Part shown: positions 11,986 through 22,105 of the stretch, one piece after another
Numbering within the stretch: position 1 is the stretch's first letter
How the letters are laid out: the number at the start of each line of letters is the position of its first letter
From: Lepeophtheirus salmonis
Taxonomy: Eukaryota > Arthropoda > Copepoda > Siphonostomatoida > Caligidae
Reading direction: 5' to 3'
Assembly (NCBI RefSeq): GCF_016086655.4
Contig: NC_052132.2
Coordinates: forward strand, 15,006,805-15,070,804
DNA length: 64,000 bases
Position numbers and translations under genes: made by a program
Notes under the pieces: model-generated
The model's database searches: none
Seen by the model: only the letters and a program-made list of their open reading frames with translations
What the model was told of the DNA's origin: nothing

Positions 11986-12694
11986 CTGTACTACCCTGTA
12001 AATATTATTGTTATTACCTCATTGATTCCATGTAAATTAAATATTAACTTAAAAAGTCTTAATTTCAATACTAAGTAATAGTTATAGAGAAATTAAATCA
12101 TTTTTATCAGTAACCATCTTTAGAAAATAAAACACATTTTCCATTAAAAAAAATCAATATATTTTTAATTGATTTATTTACCTAGATAAACTTTAAAAAA
12201 AAATGGCAGGTCCCAGATTTACTCCTTGGCAAAATATTATTTTATTTTATATTAAAAATTCAATGAAGGCAAACCTTATGTTTCAACATACATGTTACTT
12301 TAATCCATTGTCAATCTAAATCTTGATAAATAAAATAATAGTGTATGCTTGGATAATTTAATTACTTACCAAGCTTGTAATTATATTTAAGGTACATTCA
12401 ATTTATATAATGAGTTGTTTTTCTCTATTTTATAATGATATTTTTTTTAATAACACACTTTCCTTTCATCTCACTTACTACGTATTAAATTAAGGAGGTC
12501 ATGTTTGTCAACAAGCTTAATGGTTATTATGGACAATAAAGGAGAGAGGTGCAAGGCACAAAAATATCATTTTTACAATTTTTGAAATAACGAACTTTAA
12601 TATTTAAATATTATATATACTTGGTCGTGCTAAAATTTGATACAATTTTTATAACTGAATAACTCTACCTATACAACCAATGATTTTTTCTTAA
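11986..12694. other. AT-rich non-coding stretch
   Basis: No gene seen. The junction with the LINE carries a small direct repeat, TACCCTGTAC followed by TACCCTGTAA, around 11982-12002. Confidence 0.4.
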
Positions 12695-12830
12695 TTGTGA
12701 CCTTGCTTGCCGCCGGAATATTCCAAAAAGCAGCTATTGCAGCCAAATACGGCTCAACGGCAAACATCCACCGTGTAAAGGAGAGTCTTGATAAGGATGA
12801 TGAATATTTTTTGTATTTTGGGGATTTTAA
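12695..12830 (+). pseudogene. Mariner-type helix-turn-helix relic
   Basis: The plus strand reads VTLLAAGIFQKAAIAAKYGS and then TANIHRVKESLDKDDE, which resembles the first helix-turn-helix of Tc1/mariner transposases ('..LLAAG..QK.IA.KYGVS..TIHRVK'). A one-residue shift in AIAAKYG suggests a small indel. Nothing recognisable as a catalytic core follows before the next relic at 13230. The minus-strand frame at 12669-12893 is a shadow of this stretch. Confidence 0.45.
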
Positions 12831-13229
12831 AAAGCAACCGAAAATCAATATGCTACCCCTGACAATTTGAAAAATATTTGGAGAGAGCCGCATATATAAA
12901 TGAAGTTTTAATAATTAAGCTACAAGCAGTTGTGACGAGGGAAGAGATCAGATGAAAATAAGCAAAATATGGCATTGGCAAGAATTACTCCAATGCCAAT
13001 CCTCAAGGCTCTTCTTCGTCTTTTATGAGCATAGACAAATATTCAATCAGGTTTTGAATAGAATTAAATTTAGTATGTTCAATACTCTGGAGTAAAATAA
13101 AAATATCAAGATCTCAGAAAAAGAAAATTCATTCTTGAGATTACCAATTTCCCCCTCAAAAAAAACAAAAAAACTGGCAAGCTAAAATATTCATCGGATT
13201 TACGTCACTATAGATATTCTAGGAGAGGT

Positions 13230-13700
13230 TCCAGATGAGGTCGTCCAAGAAAATTGACTATGAAGCTAAAGACAAAGTCTTTAAAGAGAAGCCAGATCTC
13301 TCCCTGACGAAGATGGAAATATAAGTTACTGTTTCAAGTTCCACCATGTCAAGGCACATCAAAGAGACTGGATGTGTCTCTATATAAACTCAAAAAGTAC
13401 CACTCCCGACAGCAGAGCTTGTGAAAAAGTGAAACATCATTTCATTTCCAGTTATTTTTTTTTTTTGTGAGCTCTTAGCCTATCGAATCAACAAATCTGA
13501 ATTCTCTGGATTATAGAATTATATTGAAGTATAGCCTAGAGAATATGACACCCAAATGTTGAGGCCTTAAAGGACTATATCAATGGGCAGTGGGCTGCCC
13601 TGTCAGAAACTTACAGCAAACACACTTGCAGTAAATTCTGCCGTCTACTGGAAGTCGTTATTACTGCCTGCAGTGGTTATATTCAAGATAAATTAGTCTA
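13230..13700 (+). pseudogene. Internally deleted Tc1/mariner transposase (HTH joined to tail)
   Basis: At about 13233-13420 the frame reads MRSSKKIDYEAKDKVFKEKP and DLSLTKMEI, stop, then SSSTMSRHIKETG, the N-terminal helix-turn-helix of this family. From about 13555 it reads HPNVEALKDYINGQWAALSE and then HTCSKFCRLLEVVI, the C-terminal tail. The whole DD34D catalytic core, about 200 codons, is missing between them. The same N-terminal wording (FKEKPDLS) recurs at 48840-49060, so at least two copies of the family are in the window. Inference: a MITE-like deletion derivative. A Helitron-like element begins directly after it. Confidence 0.6.
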
Positions 13701-13710
13701 AATATCATTA

Positions 13711-14202
13711 TCTATATATTAAATGCGAATGTCTGTGTGTTCGGGATTTATGACCAAACCAATAAATTGATTTTGCTTATAAAAAAAAGTAATGTTGCTT
13801 CTTAAGATTCCAATACAGTTCTCTTAACCATTATTTGGCCATTTAAAGCCATGGCAGCCTAAAAATAGGATTTTTGAAAAAACGAATTTTTGAATAAAAA
13901 CTAAAAAACAACCACTTCATATAAAACAAAAATAAAGACTTTAAAATTGTAAGAATTAATTTTACTACATATTGGAATGTATGAAGGAATAATACAAAGG
14001 ATTTTTGAGTTTAACATACCAGTTGAGAGAACAAATGTTCAACGGTCAGCGCTTGACTATTTTTTCTTCTGTAAACCTTATAATCTCCTCCAAAAAAAGT
14101 GTGCAAGGATACACAGCACCATGAAGCAAAAATAACTCTTATAAGTTCACTATTAATTTTAATTTCTTACTGTCCCAGGCAACACTTGGTAACCTTTTCT
14201 AG
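13711..14202 (+). mobile_element. Short non-autonomous Helitron-like element
   Basis: The 5' end reads TCTATATATTAAATGCGAAT followed by GTCTGTGTGTTCGGG, very like the conserved 5' termini of animal Helitrons ('TCTATATATA..AA.CGAATGTCTGT'). The 3' end reads CCCAGGCAACACTTGGTAAC and then CTTTTCTAG at 14194-14202. This matches the usual Helitron 3' signature, a short hairpin ('CCCGGGCAACGCCGGGTA') a few bases before CTAG, though the hairpin is eroded here. The flanking bases are A (13710) and T (14203), as expected for insertion between A and T with no target-site duplication. The 492 bp interior has no Rep/helicase frame. Confidence 0.65.
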
Positions 14203-14469
14203 TCATAAATAATATACATATTATTTTTTTGATATTAAATGTATACAGAATTATACTCGTAGTTCATTGTGTAATTCCTTCATTTTAGTCACAAAACTTT
14301 TCCACGTCCTGTATCTACTGACACAATCGTTATTATTTACTCAATTGTATTATGAAAATTTTGAGAGGTTAAAAGTCATTTTTTATAATGTTCCGATGGT
14401 TAATCTTGTAGAACACATAATAAGCTGTAATTGGCTAAGAAAATCATTGTCCTAGTCGCCACAGGGAGC
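14203..14469. other. Spacer before the split transposase
   Basis: A 62-codon open frame (14267-14455) is rich in Leu, Phe and Tyr and has no recognisable family. I treat it as chance in AT-rich DNA. Confidence 0.3.
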
Positions 14470-14806
14470 ACACAGAACAAGAAGAGCATTGAGATTGCAG
14501 TACTCTTCCGCGTGGGATTATCTCAGAAGGAGGAGAATGGGGCTTCGAGGAAGACCACTTTCAATGCCTCCATGTAGTTTGGAAGGACGTCAAACACTCT
14601 CCAGATGTAGGCAGAAAACTCACCTGAAGTTGACCTTCAAGAAAAAGCCGAATTCATCAGTTGTTGACATGGCCAGAAGGATGAAAAAGTTCCTATTAAC
14701 AGTGTCCAGGCCTCTAAAAAAAGGCTGTAGGAAAGTCTCGGTGGCGTATTCCGTAGCTTTTGTAGACATAACAACAGTGAAAAGTCGTTGTTGGGCGTGC
14801 AAAAAA

Positions 14807-14890
14807 GGTGACTGGAAGTTACACTCTGAGAAGTTCTGCCCTGGGAAGTTTCGCCCTGCAAAAGTTTTGCCCTGCGGAAGTTATGCCCCT
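14807..14890 (+). repeat. Left foldback arm, about 15 bp subrepeats
   Basis: Successive units AGAAGTTCTGCCCTGG, GAAGTTTCGCCCTGC, AAAAGTTTTGCCCTGC and GGAAGTTATGCCCCTG are visible. Each is a variant of GAAGTTTTGCCCTG. The arm is shorter than its partner at 15540-15683. Confidence 0.8.
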
Positions 14891-15539
14891 GATACTTATA
14901 TTATAATTTAAATGTATCTCCCACATATAATTGAAGGCCTTATTTTACTTGAAGTCCTTCTTATTAATTATGAAATTATGACAGTTTAATTCAATTTGGA
15001 TGTAGTAATTCATAAATTGGTTTTACTTGGGAGGGTGACAAGAATTAATAATCCCTAACGGGTTTAATACTTGTAGCAGGGCTATTTCTCATATTAGGGT
15101 TAAGGTTAGTTTCAAGTATCTTTTTTCATATTATTAAGGTTCTTTTATGTTTTTGAGACTTACTCTAATAGAATAGTTTAAGAAAAACCTTAAAATGTAA
15201 ATAAAAAAATAGAATTTTCTCTGAATTATTTTGATGTTGCTTTCATCTGACCTAGGCTTGGGTTTAAAAAAGCAAAAGTAAGGTTATTATAAAATATTAT
15301 AATAAAAAATGGCAAGAATGAATGAGAAATAAGTGAGCAAATGAAATTCCCTTGATATAGTTATTGCAACATTCATGTTTGGTATCTTCTATTTTAAGAT
15401 ATATCAAAATTGAATTATATGTGTTCATTTTACACTAATGAATACAAAATGCGTATCAAATTACTTCAAGTGGGGTGAAGACTCATTTCAAACCTTAAAG
15501 TATATGTGGAAGATAAATTTATGCTATAATTTATGTACG

Positions 15540-15683
15540 AGGGTGAAACTTCCGCAGGGCGAAACTTCAGTAGAGCAAAACTTTCCAGTGCAAAACTTTT
15601 GCAGAGTGAAATTTTACAGGGTGAAACTTCCCAAAGCAGAACTTCCCAGGGTTAAACTTCCTGGGGCATAACATCCCAGAACC
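15540..15683 (-). repeat. Right foldback arm, about 15 bp subrepeats, inverted
   Basis: On the plus strand the units read GGGTGAAACTTCC, CAGGGCGAAACTTCAG, AGAGCAAAACTTTCC, AGTGCAAAACTTTTGC, AGAGTGAAATTTTAC, AGGGTGAAACTTCCC and so on: about nine variants, each the reverse complement of the left-arm unit. More units here than on the left implies that the arms expand or contract independently. Confidence 0.8.
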
Positions 15684-16574
15684 TGCAAAAAAATCCTGAA
15701 CCACCTCAAGGAAATCTGTGGACTAATTGTGATCTTTTAGTGTTGACCCTGTCTTCAAGTGGCAGAATGATCTAGTAATAATATTTGGGGCTGTAGCAGA
15801 AGAGCACCGATATTTCTCCACCATCAAACACCCTGTTTCAGTAATGATGATAGGCCTGGTTGTATCCATCGGGAAGGCTATAAATCCCATATGGTTCCCT
15901 TTACAATACATGCTGAAGGCTGATGATTACGTCACAACTGTGGACACCAAAGTTCTCCCATTGATCAAACCCAGCAATTCTACCTGTGTATTCTAACAAG
16001 ATGGAGCTCCTGACCACACCGTAAAGACAACAGCACATGCGCCCTTAAGACCACATTCAACAAGGCCTTGGCCTCCATGAGCGCTAAGTACATCCAGAAA
16101 GTCTGTAGCAGCTTTTGCCAGTGCTTAAAGAACACCCTTAATTCTGAGGGTGGATAATTTGACTAAAACATGTTCTTTGGGTTTTAATTATAATGGATAA
16201 GATGGGTAAATAATAACAGTTGACCCAGTATTTTAATGTTTGATCAAATAAAAAAATGGTGGGTTATATAAAGTTTCTTTCATCCAAATGGGTCTTTATA
16301 TATGCATGTATATTGTATATACACTTATAGTATTGCTCAAAAAAAATTAAAGAGAAGCCTAGGCTTCCTTTCGTTCTTTTCAGTACAAAAATAAAAAAAC
16401 ATTTATTTTGATGAATAATTCATTACATGTAAGGAACTTTTGGTGTATTCCTCCTTAGATATATGTAGATATATTATTAAATACCAATATATGAAAATTG
16501 AATATCAAATTATTGAACTTTTTTACCAATATGCAAATATAGACTTACTGGGTGTTCCATGGAAATTAGGATTG

Positions 16575-16815
16575 ATTTAAATTGAGATTAGGTAAACCAA
16601 TTTCAAAGGATGCAATTCCCTATGATTTTATTTGTTTTCCTGCATTGCACGTCACTCTCATAGTAAAAATGACTGCAGAAAGAAACGTTCGGATCAGGAT
16701 CTCTACAATAATCTGGACAGGAATAACTACTGCAGAGTTTTATTACGAGTTCAAGGTGTCTATTTGTGGGGGTGCATTTGATATAGACATAACAGTTGGT
16801 ACATGGAAATTGTGA
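16575..16815 (+). pseudogene. Tc1/mariner N-terminal HTH relic
   Basis: The frame starting near 16582 contains MTAERNVRIRISTIIW and GITTAEFYYEFKVS, which resembles the first helix-turn-helix of a Tc1/mariner family ('M..ERN.RIRI.AL...GIT..EI...LKVS..TVY'). The same sequence, clearly related at the DNA level, lies on the minus strand at 34747-35136 and, more weakly, again at 16830-17000. No catalytic core follows. The 77-codon open frame around it is a remnant and not a functional gene. Confidence 0.55.
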
Positions 16816-16829
16816 CTTTTATAGTTCTA

Positions 16830-17235
16830 GACTGTGTTAATCAATTTCAAAGCTTAAAAATGAGTCATAACTACTGAATTTATATTTGTTTTCTTGTATC
16901 GGTAAAAACGAGCTTAAAAAGACATGTTTGATCAAGATCTCTGACTTCTCTGGAAAATAATAAGTCCAAAGAGATTAATAACCCGTTCAATACCCGTTCC
17001 TAAACAAAGTCTATCAAGTTAATCAACGACTTGAAAGTATTGAGAATGAAAAGAAAGCTCTCAGGCGCAACCCTGGCTCTGGGAGTAGGGAAAAAGTTAT
17101 GAAAAGAGTCAATGTGGCCCCTTACGGCACTGACTTGAACCCGCTGGTTTTTTTTATAATCAAGTACCTGCACTATTCCTCGCTCAACCATCGCCGCCCT
17201 GATGGCTTCTATCAATTATGACTATGGGGGTCTGA
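16830..17235 (+). pseudogene. Internally deleted Tc1/mariner relic with SPDLNPLD-like motif
   Basis: The start repeats the block seen at 16582 (AATCAATTTCAAAGCTT, then a decayed helix-turn-helix). From about 17006 a frame reads QVNQRLESIENEKKALRRNP and GSG, the linker after the HTH. Near 17118 it jumps to VAPYGTDLNPLDF, the counterpart of 'PPYSPDLNPLDF', which carries the third catalytic Asp. A tail then reads like 'ALMASINYDYGG'. The first two catalytic Asp regions are missing. The minus-strand frame at 17000-17215 is a shadow. A second internally deleted derivative next to 16575-16815 may mean a tandem or nested pair. Confidence 0.5.
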
Positions 17236-18260
17236 GCTAGTATACTAGTTGAAATTAATGGTGCCCTTTTTTATTGTCTGAACCAATTTCAGAGCTTGAC
17301 ATTGCACCTGCTCCTGTCCATACAGAAAAAACACACAGAAGTTTCCTCTTTGAAAACAGAAACATGTTAGATTTTTGACCCAAGTCGATATTTGTTATAG
17401 AAATATATGATATTGTATTTATAATTGAAAAATGTCCTAATTTCCATGCTACACACACTGTAAGTATATCTTTCAATAATTGATTTTGATAGCAAATATA
17501 ATTTACAACCTATTCTTCCTCCATTCATTTATGAATGAAGTTATATTAATCAAATCACTTAAAATAATTTCTATAAGGATGAACTCTACAAAATTAATGT
17601 TATATAAAATATTTGATTATAACTGTAAGCCCTTTGCAAACCAAATCCCAATATATTTGGAGATACGGATTATAACTGAAGCCAGAGTCGATTATAGCGA
17701 ATGTGGATCTCGCCACAATTTTTTATTATTATTCAGGAATTATAATGCTAGGCCCATTGGGAAATAACTTTCTTTTCTTAATATCTAGAAAATAAAATTT
17801 AGAGTAGGGTGTAGCAAATTTTATTAAATGTTCTAAATATGAGGTTCTTAGTGTATCAAAATTTTCAATTTTTTGTCTATAGATATCATTGGCAAACTTT
17901 GAACCGTTTTTAAAAGTATTTAGAGGTATCTCAACGCTCAAGACTTTCAAAATTTTACACTTTATTGGAAAAAAATGTGTTTTGATTTGATATCCTCTAT
18001 TTTGTAGAGATTACAGATCTTCATAAAAATATTTTTTAGGAGTAATTTGTTTTATAAAAATGACATTCTAGGTCATTCGAGGCCAAAGACAGCGACCGAA
18101 TAAACAATAATAATTAATTAATTTACAAATAGAAAATATCAGATTGGAAAGTTGTCTGTATTTTAGCAGATACAGATAAAGTCATGAGCTAGAACAAGCT
18201 GTTAAAATAAAGACTGATTTATAAAGTAACATTGTGATTGTAATTCATTAGAATGATAAA
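17236..18260. other. No supported gene
   Basis: A further weak echo of the AACCAATTTCA block occurs at 17281. Open frames at 17480-17767 (+) and 17729-17950 (-) show no family signature. Confidence 0.35.
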
Positions 18261-18455
18261 ATGAATCCTAGATTTAAAAGGGAAAAGATAGTTGATGCAC
18301 TGGCTATATCGATTCCTGGGAAAATCATTTCTAAATTACTTAATGTTGCCAAGTTTTCATCAGGAAAATGTGAGGCTCACCTAATTTTTTTGTACGAAAA
18401 GATTCAAGACTGGAACATACGTGACAATATTACAGCTATGATACAAAAATGGTAG
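18261..18455 (+). other. 64-codon frame, possible Tc1-like HTH or host exon
   Basis: It begins MNPRFKREKIVDALAIS and continues KIISKLLNVAKFSSGKCE. The spacing FKR..IV...I.KLL.VAK.S loosely fits the start of some Tc1-like transposases ('FKR..IV.L...G.....ISK.L.VAKSTVY'). The second half (IFLYEKIQDWNIRDNITAMI) does not. The stop TAG at 18453 lies in a GGTAGGA that could be a splice donor. Unresolved. Confidence 0.3.
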
Positions 18456-18584
18456 GAATGCTGGACCCTGTGTTCCTTTATAAACAATGGAAAAGATATT
18501 GGGCACCTTGTGAATAGACATCAGACTATAGAACTGATAATTGGCTGAGTTTTTCAATCATGTTTGTAATCAACATCTCCTTAG

Positions 18585-18716
18585 GTTCAAATGTTCCAGG
18601 CATCTATTTTGGCCGATACAAAGCTATCAAGTGTCAAAAATTATTATAAAAAGGCTCAAGATACTTTTGAGCAACTAAAATATGTTAATAATCTAATGAA
18701 GCGTGGAAAAATGTAA
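18585..18716 (+). other. Possible terminal exon, unrecognised
   Basis: After CTCCTTAG, an acceptable splice acceptor, a frame runs 43 codons to TAA: FQASILADTKLSSVKNYY, then KKAQDTFEQLKYVNNLMKRG. The composition is helical and charged, unlike the AT-rich background. Its phase does not fit a simple splice from the GGTAGGA at 18451 in the frame of 18261-18455, so the two pieces cannot be joined simply. Family unknown. Confidence 0.25.
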
Positions 18717-19835
18717 TTATTTATGAACAATGATTAATCATTATCCTGCAATTCCTCCTTCAAGTAGTCAAAAACTTAAATGCATTTAACTCAATTTTAA
18801 GAAACATACTCTGTCTAAATTGTAATTATACACACAAAAAATTATACAATAATAAGAAAATGCAAGAATTTAAAATACTATTTGGAAAGCAATGACTAAC
18901 AATAAGCATAGATGTGGAATTCAAGTAAATATACAGTAAGAATTACATTTATATTTCTCTCTGCTAAGTAATAAGTAATATTAAAATGATATGTATCATT
19001 TCAATTATTTAGCTGTGATACGAAAAAGAAAAGTCAGATAGGCAGGATTGCTAGAATTCATCTAACAACACTTATCATTCCTTTTGAAACGGAGATACTC
19101 ATATAAATTTGTTAAAATATTATTAAAAATAATTTTGTTTATCTATATTTCTGATTTTACAAAAAATATGTAAAACATAGAATATAATTGATATTAAAAC
19201 AAAAGCATATTTTATGAGAAAAGGTATAAGATTTTAAAACAATAAGAAACTACTGTGCTAGATCTATTTTTTTTTTTAAAGCTCCAAGTTAGGCAATGAT
19301 TATAAAATAAGTCAACAGTGTTACATGTAAAAGCAAACTTAATTTGCATGAATGGAGTCACTTGTCCAGTCAGACAGCAATGCACTGTATTAACCTGTCC
19401 AACATAATAATTTGACTGTCTTGGATGGTCGGACTAATGATTATGTCAAGCCCTGGCATTTATATCATTTCCTTTATAGCCTTCCTTTTTTTCCATTAAT
19501 TTCAAATTTGTCTTTGAATCACGTACTGAGCCTAATTGAAAAGAAATACTTTATAAATTTTGTAACTATGTGTGAGTCTGCTGATGAAAAAAATTTGGTC
19601 TGGAAATTTCTGGTCCCAAAAAAATCAATCAAGACCGATTTGACAGATAAATTGTTTATAACATGACATCCTTTGGTTTTTCAAGTACAATGACGTTATA
19701 TGAAGTTTAAATTGAGATAGCTCGGATTAGTTTTGATCCCTCCGTCACTTATATGTATACAGTATTTGTTTTAGAACTTATTGTGTACTTTTGAGATTTT
19801 TTTGAAACAGTTGATCTAGAAAAAACAGTTGATAT
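18717..19835. other. No supported gene
   Basis: AT-rich. One 84-codon frame (19412-19666) has no recognisable features. Confidence 0.35.
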
Positions 19836-20035
19836 TTCATAATATATGAGACCGAAAAAATTGGTCCATAAATTGAGACCAAAAAAACCCGGTCCATTAA
19901 GTGAGACCGAAAAAAATCAGTTCACAGTCTGAGACCGAGATCTGGACCGAAAAATTGGTCCAATTGGTCTAGAAAAAATCACTTAAGACGGAACCGGAAA
20001 AAATAAATCGGTGCTGGACCGAGTTTCAACATTAC
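19836..20035. repeat. GAGACCGAAAAAA / GGTCC-rich degenerate repeat block
   Basis: A run of related short motifs: TGAGACCGAAAAAATTGGTCC, TTGAGACCAAAAAAACCCGG, GTGAGACCGAAAAAAATC, CTGAGACCGAGATCTGGACC. They recur every 25-30 bp, followed by further GGTCC-bearing pieces and a right end CGAGTTTCAACATTACTA. The end resembles the terminus of the MITE family at 860-1248 and 56067-56448 (TAGT...TT..GTCC on the opposite strand), so this may be a diverged relative with internal tandem expansion. Confidence 0.5.
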
Positions 20036-21985
20036 TATATATACATAAAAGAGCCATATGAAAAGCTTGAGGTTAGAATTAAATAATTTTATACAACTGT
20101 GATTTATGACTTTCACATGCCTTTTTCCTTGTATTCGTCTATAAATATCTATTAAATATTATTCCCCCATAAAATTATGACAAATGGTTAAAAAATAGTT
20201 TTTTCAGGGTATGTTATATAATAATTTTAGTAATATCTCAGTTCTTGTACCTCATTGGGAGCTTGTAAGTCCTTATTCGCCCATGAAAGCTAAAAAGCTA
20301 AAAAAGCTATCCAATTTATGTACATTAAAAATTGTACAATTGTCTGTATGAATATATGAAAACTAGTCAACGGGTACACTGTATATTGTTTTACATGATG
20401 CATATATCATAAACATATTTTGATCTAAGAAATAAATAAAATTTTGATTTCAGAAAAAATAATGAAGTTGTACTCAAGAAGTATTGCAGGCATATACCTG
20501 TATACAAAGAGCATTGTTTCTGTTTGTTTTTGATCTTTTGCGTATTTATATTAATACAATTTCAAGTGCATATTCTGAATATGTTAAGATTTGAATTAAA
20601 TATGAACGCTGGTATGTTAAAATGAATTTTGTTTGTTTTTATAAGTGAGCGTTCTTAAGACTTATGTACATTATTATCAAAACATATATAAAAAAATGAT
20701 CAAACTCTTATAATTATTATTTCTTTCTTGACGAGGGAACACGTCATATGAATTGATATTAGTCTGACTTTATTGAGTAGTTACGTGTGAGTTTGCTTAT
20801 AAAAAACGGTTCGAAAAATCTTTTAAATTATGAAAGCAAAATATGTCTTCTAGACAACATCTAATTAGTTTGGAAAATACCATATAAATAATAATTGATA
20901 CAATACAAATATAATTGATGTTGTAGTAAAGAAGTTCACTACTCAGGTGTTAAATAAAAATGACAACAGCTGAGGAAAAAATATTCTTCAGATTACCAAT
21001 TACAAAAAAGGGGGCCTACACTCGATTTACACCACTTATAATAACTGACATTTTTATTCTGAAAGTGATGTAAAAACGTGACTGAAAGGAAATATTATGT
21101 CCTGAATATTCATTAATTATTGACATTACCAAATTTTATTCATAATATATATTTATATAAAATACACTAGATTAAAAAACAGATTGAAAAAATGAATTTT
21201 AACTGATATTTGCAATAAATTAAAAAAACTTTTGTTATAATCATGAAAGTCCCTATTACAAACATGTCAAATCGCTTATTCGCACCCATCAATATACAGT
21301 CTATAACTGGAGTTTTTCATAAGTTTAGATCCGAATCGTGGACCCACAGCAATAAAACAATGACATAATACGGAAAAAAAAATTACTTCCGGACATAGTT
21401 TTGTAGAGCTATTTATATTTTTGGATTGAGAACTTTTTTCGATGTAAATTGTAAATCATGTTAAAATTACCATAATTTTCGCTTTTTATTATATTTTCTT
21501 TACTTCTCAGGTCTTATTATGATTTATATTTTGAATTTGTCTATAATGGCATGCATTGAAACATTTACAATCTGCTAATAATGTAAAAAAGTTACAAGAA
21601 ACAAAAGTAGATTTTGTTATTGTGTCTTTGTCTGATGGCATCTCTTTTTGTGTGACATAAACTCTGTAGTATAACCTAACTTTAGTGAAGCTTTTGGGCA
21701 TCAAAGCAACAGCTGCTCCAGATAGAAAGGAGATTGAATTTACAAAAAGGAACGGTATATCGTCATGACGGCGATTTGGGTCCACAACAACATGGAGATT
21801 TCAAATAGGGGGTCCCAAATGTAACTATCGTCCCAATCCGGATCTTGCAAAAGATTCGTAATACTATTCTTGATACTGATGATCTCAGATCTGTCATCAG
21901 CCGCAAAAAAGTCGAACAAGTAATTTAGTACAAGCAAATTCATCGAAAAGTTCAAACCATGATCGATGATGATCCATTCAGAAGT
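20036..21985. other. No supported gene
   Basis: AT-rich. Minus-strand frames at 21507-21785 and 21740-21955 overlap each other and show no family signature. They may be the decayed upstream part of the transposase tail at 21990. Confidence 0.3.
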
Positions 21986-22105
21986 ATTGTTATGACTTCA
22001 TTCGGGTTCTCTGATGGCGTCTATCAAGAAGACATTGGCCAACATTCCAAGAAATTACATTGTCAACACCTTCTCCTCCTTCAGTACTTAGATTCAAGTC
22101 GTTAT
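21986..22105 (+). pseudogene. Mariner transposase C-terminal fragment
   Basis: The plus strand reads SLMASIKKTLANIPRNYIVN and then TFSSFST, stop, IQVVIN. This is the standard Tc1/mariner tail ('LKASI...W..M...YIV.TC.SFR.RI.AVI'). Nothing upstream could be read as the catalytic core. The 82-codon minus-strand frame at 21990-22238 is a shadow. Confidence 0.5.

Larger units (their letters stand above)
14798..15692. mobile_element. Foldback-like element with subrepeat TIRs and a 9 bp TSD
   Basis: The element spans 14807-15683 (877 bp) and is flanked by perfect 9-mers TGCAAAAAA at 14798-14806 and 15684-15692. Its ends are inverted: left GGTGACTGGAAGTTACAC, right, read on the other strand, GGTTCTGGGATGTTATGC. 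Both arms are strings of a degenerate unit of about 15 bp, approximately GAAGTTTTGCCCTGC, in opposite orientation. The left arm is about 85 bp, the right about 145 bp. The 650 bp interior is AT-rich and has no recognisable protein. Long inverted repeats made of short tandem units plus a 9 bp duplication are the hallmarks of foldback elements such as Drosophila FB, which are linked to the Mutator-like (MULE) superfamily. That superfamily placement is inference from structure. The insertion interrupts a transposase relic exactly at the duplicated 9-mer. Confidence 0.8.
14470..16170 (+). pseudogene. Tc1/mariner transposase split by a foldback-like insertion
   Basis: The first part (14470-14806) reads IEIAVLFRVGLSQKE (first helix-turn-helix), then PNSSVVDMARRMKKFLLTVS (second helix-turn-helix) in another frame. 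The second part (15684-16170) resumes directly with ILNHLKEICG, then FGAVAEEHRYFSTTKHPVS, NPIWFPLQYMLKADDYVTTV, and QDGAPDHT, which holds the second catalytic Asp; the C-terminus follows with MSAKYIQKVCSSFCQCL. The third-Asp motif is not clear. The two parts match consecutive segments of one transposase, and the interrupting 877 bp has its own termini and target-site duplication, so the insertion came later than the transposase. Several stops and frameshifts are present as well. Confidence 0.75.
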
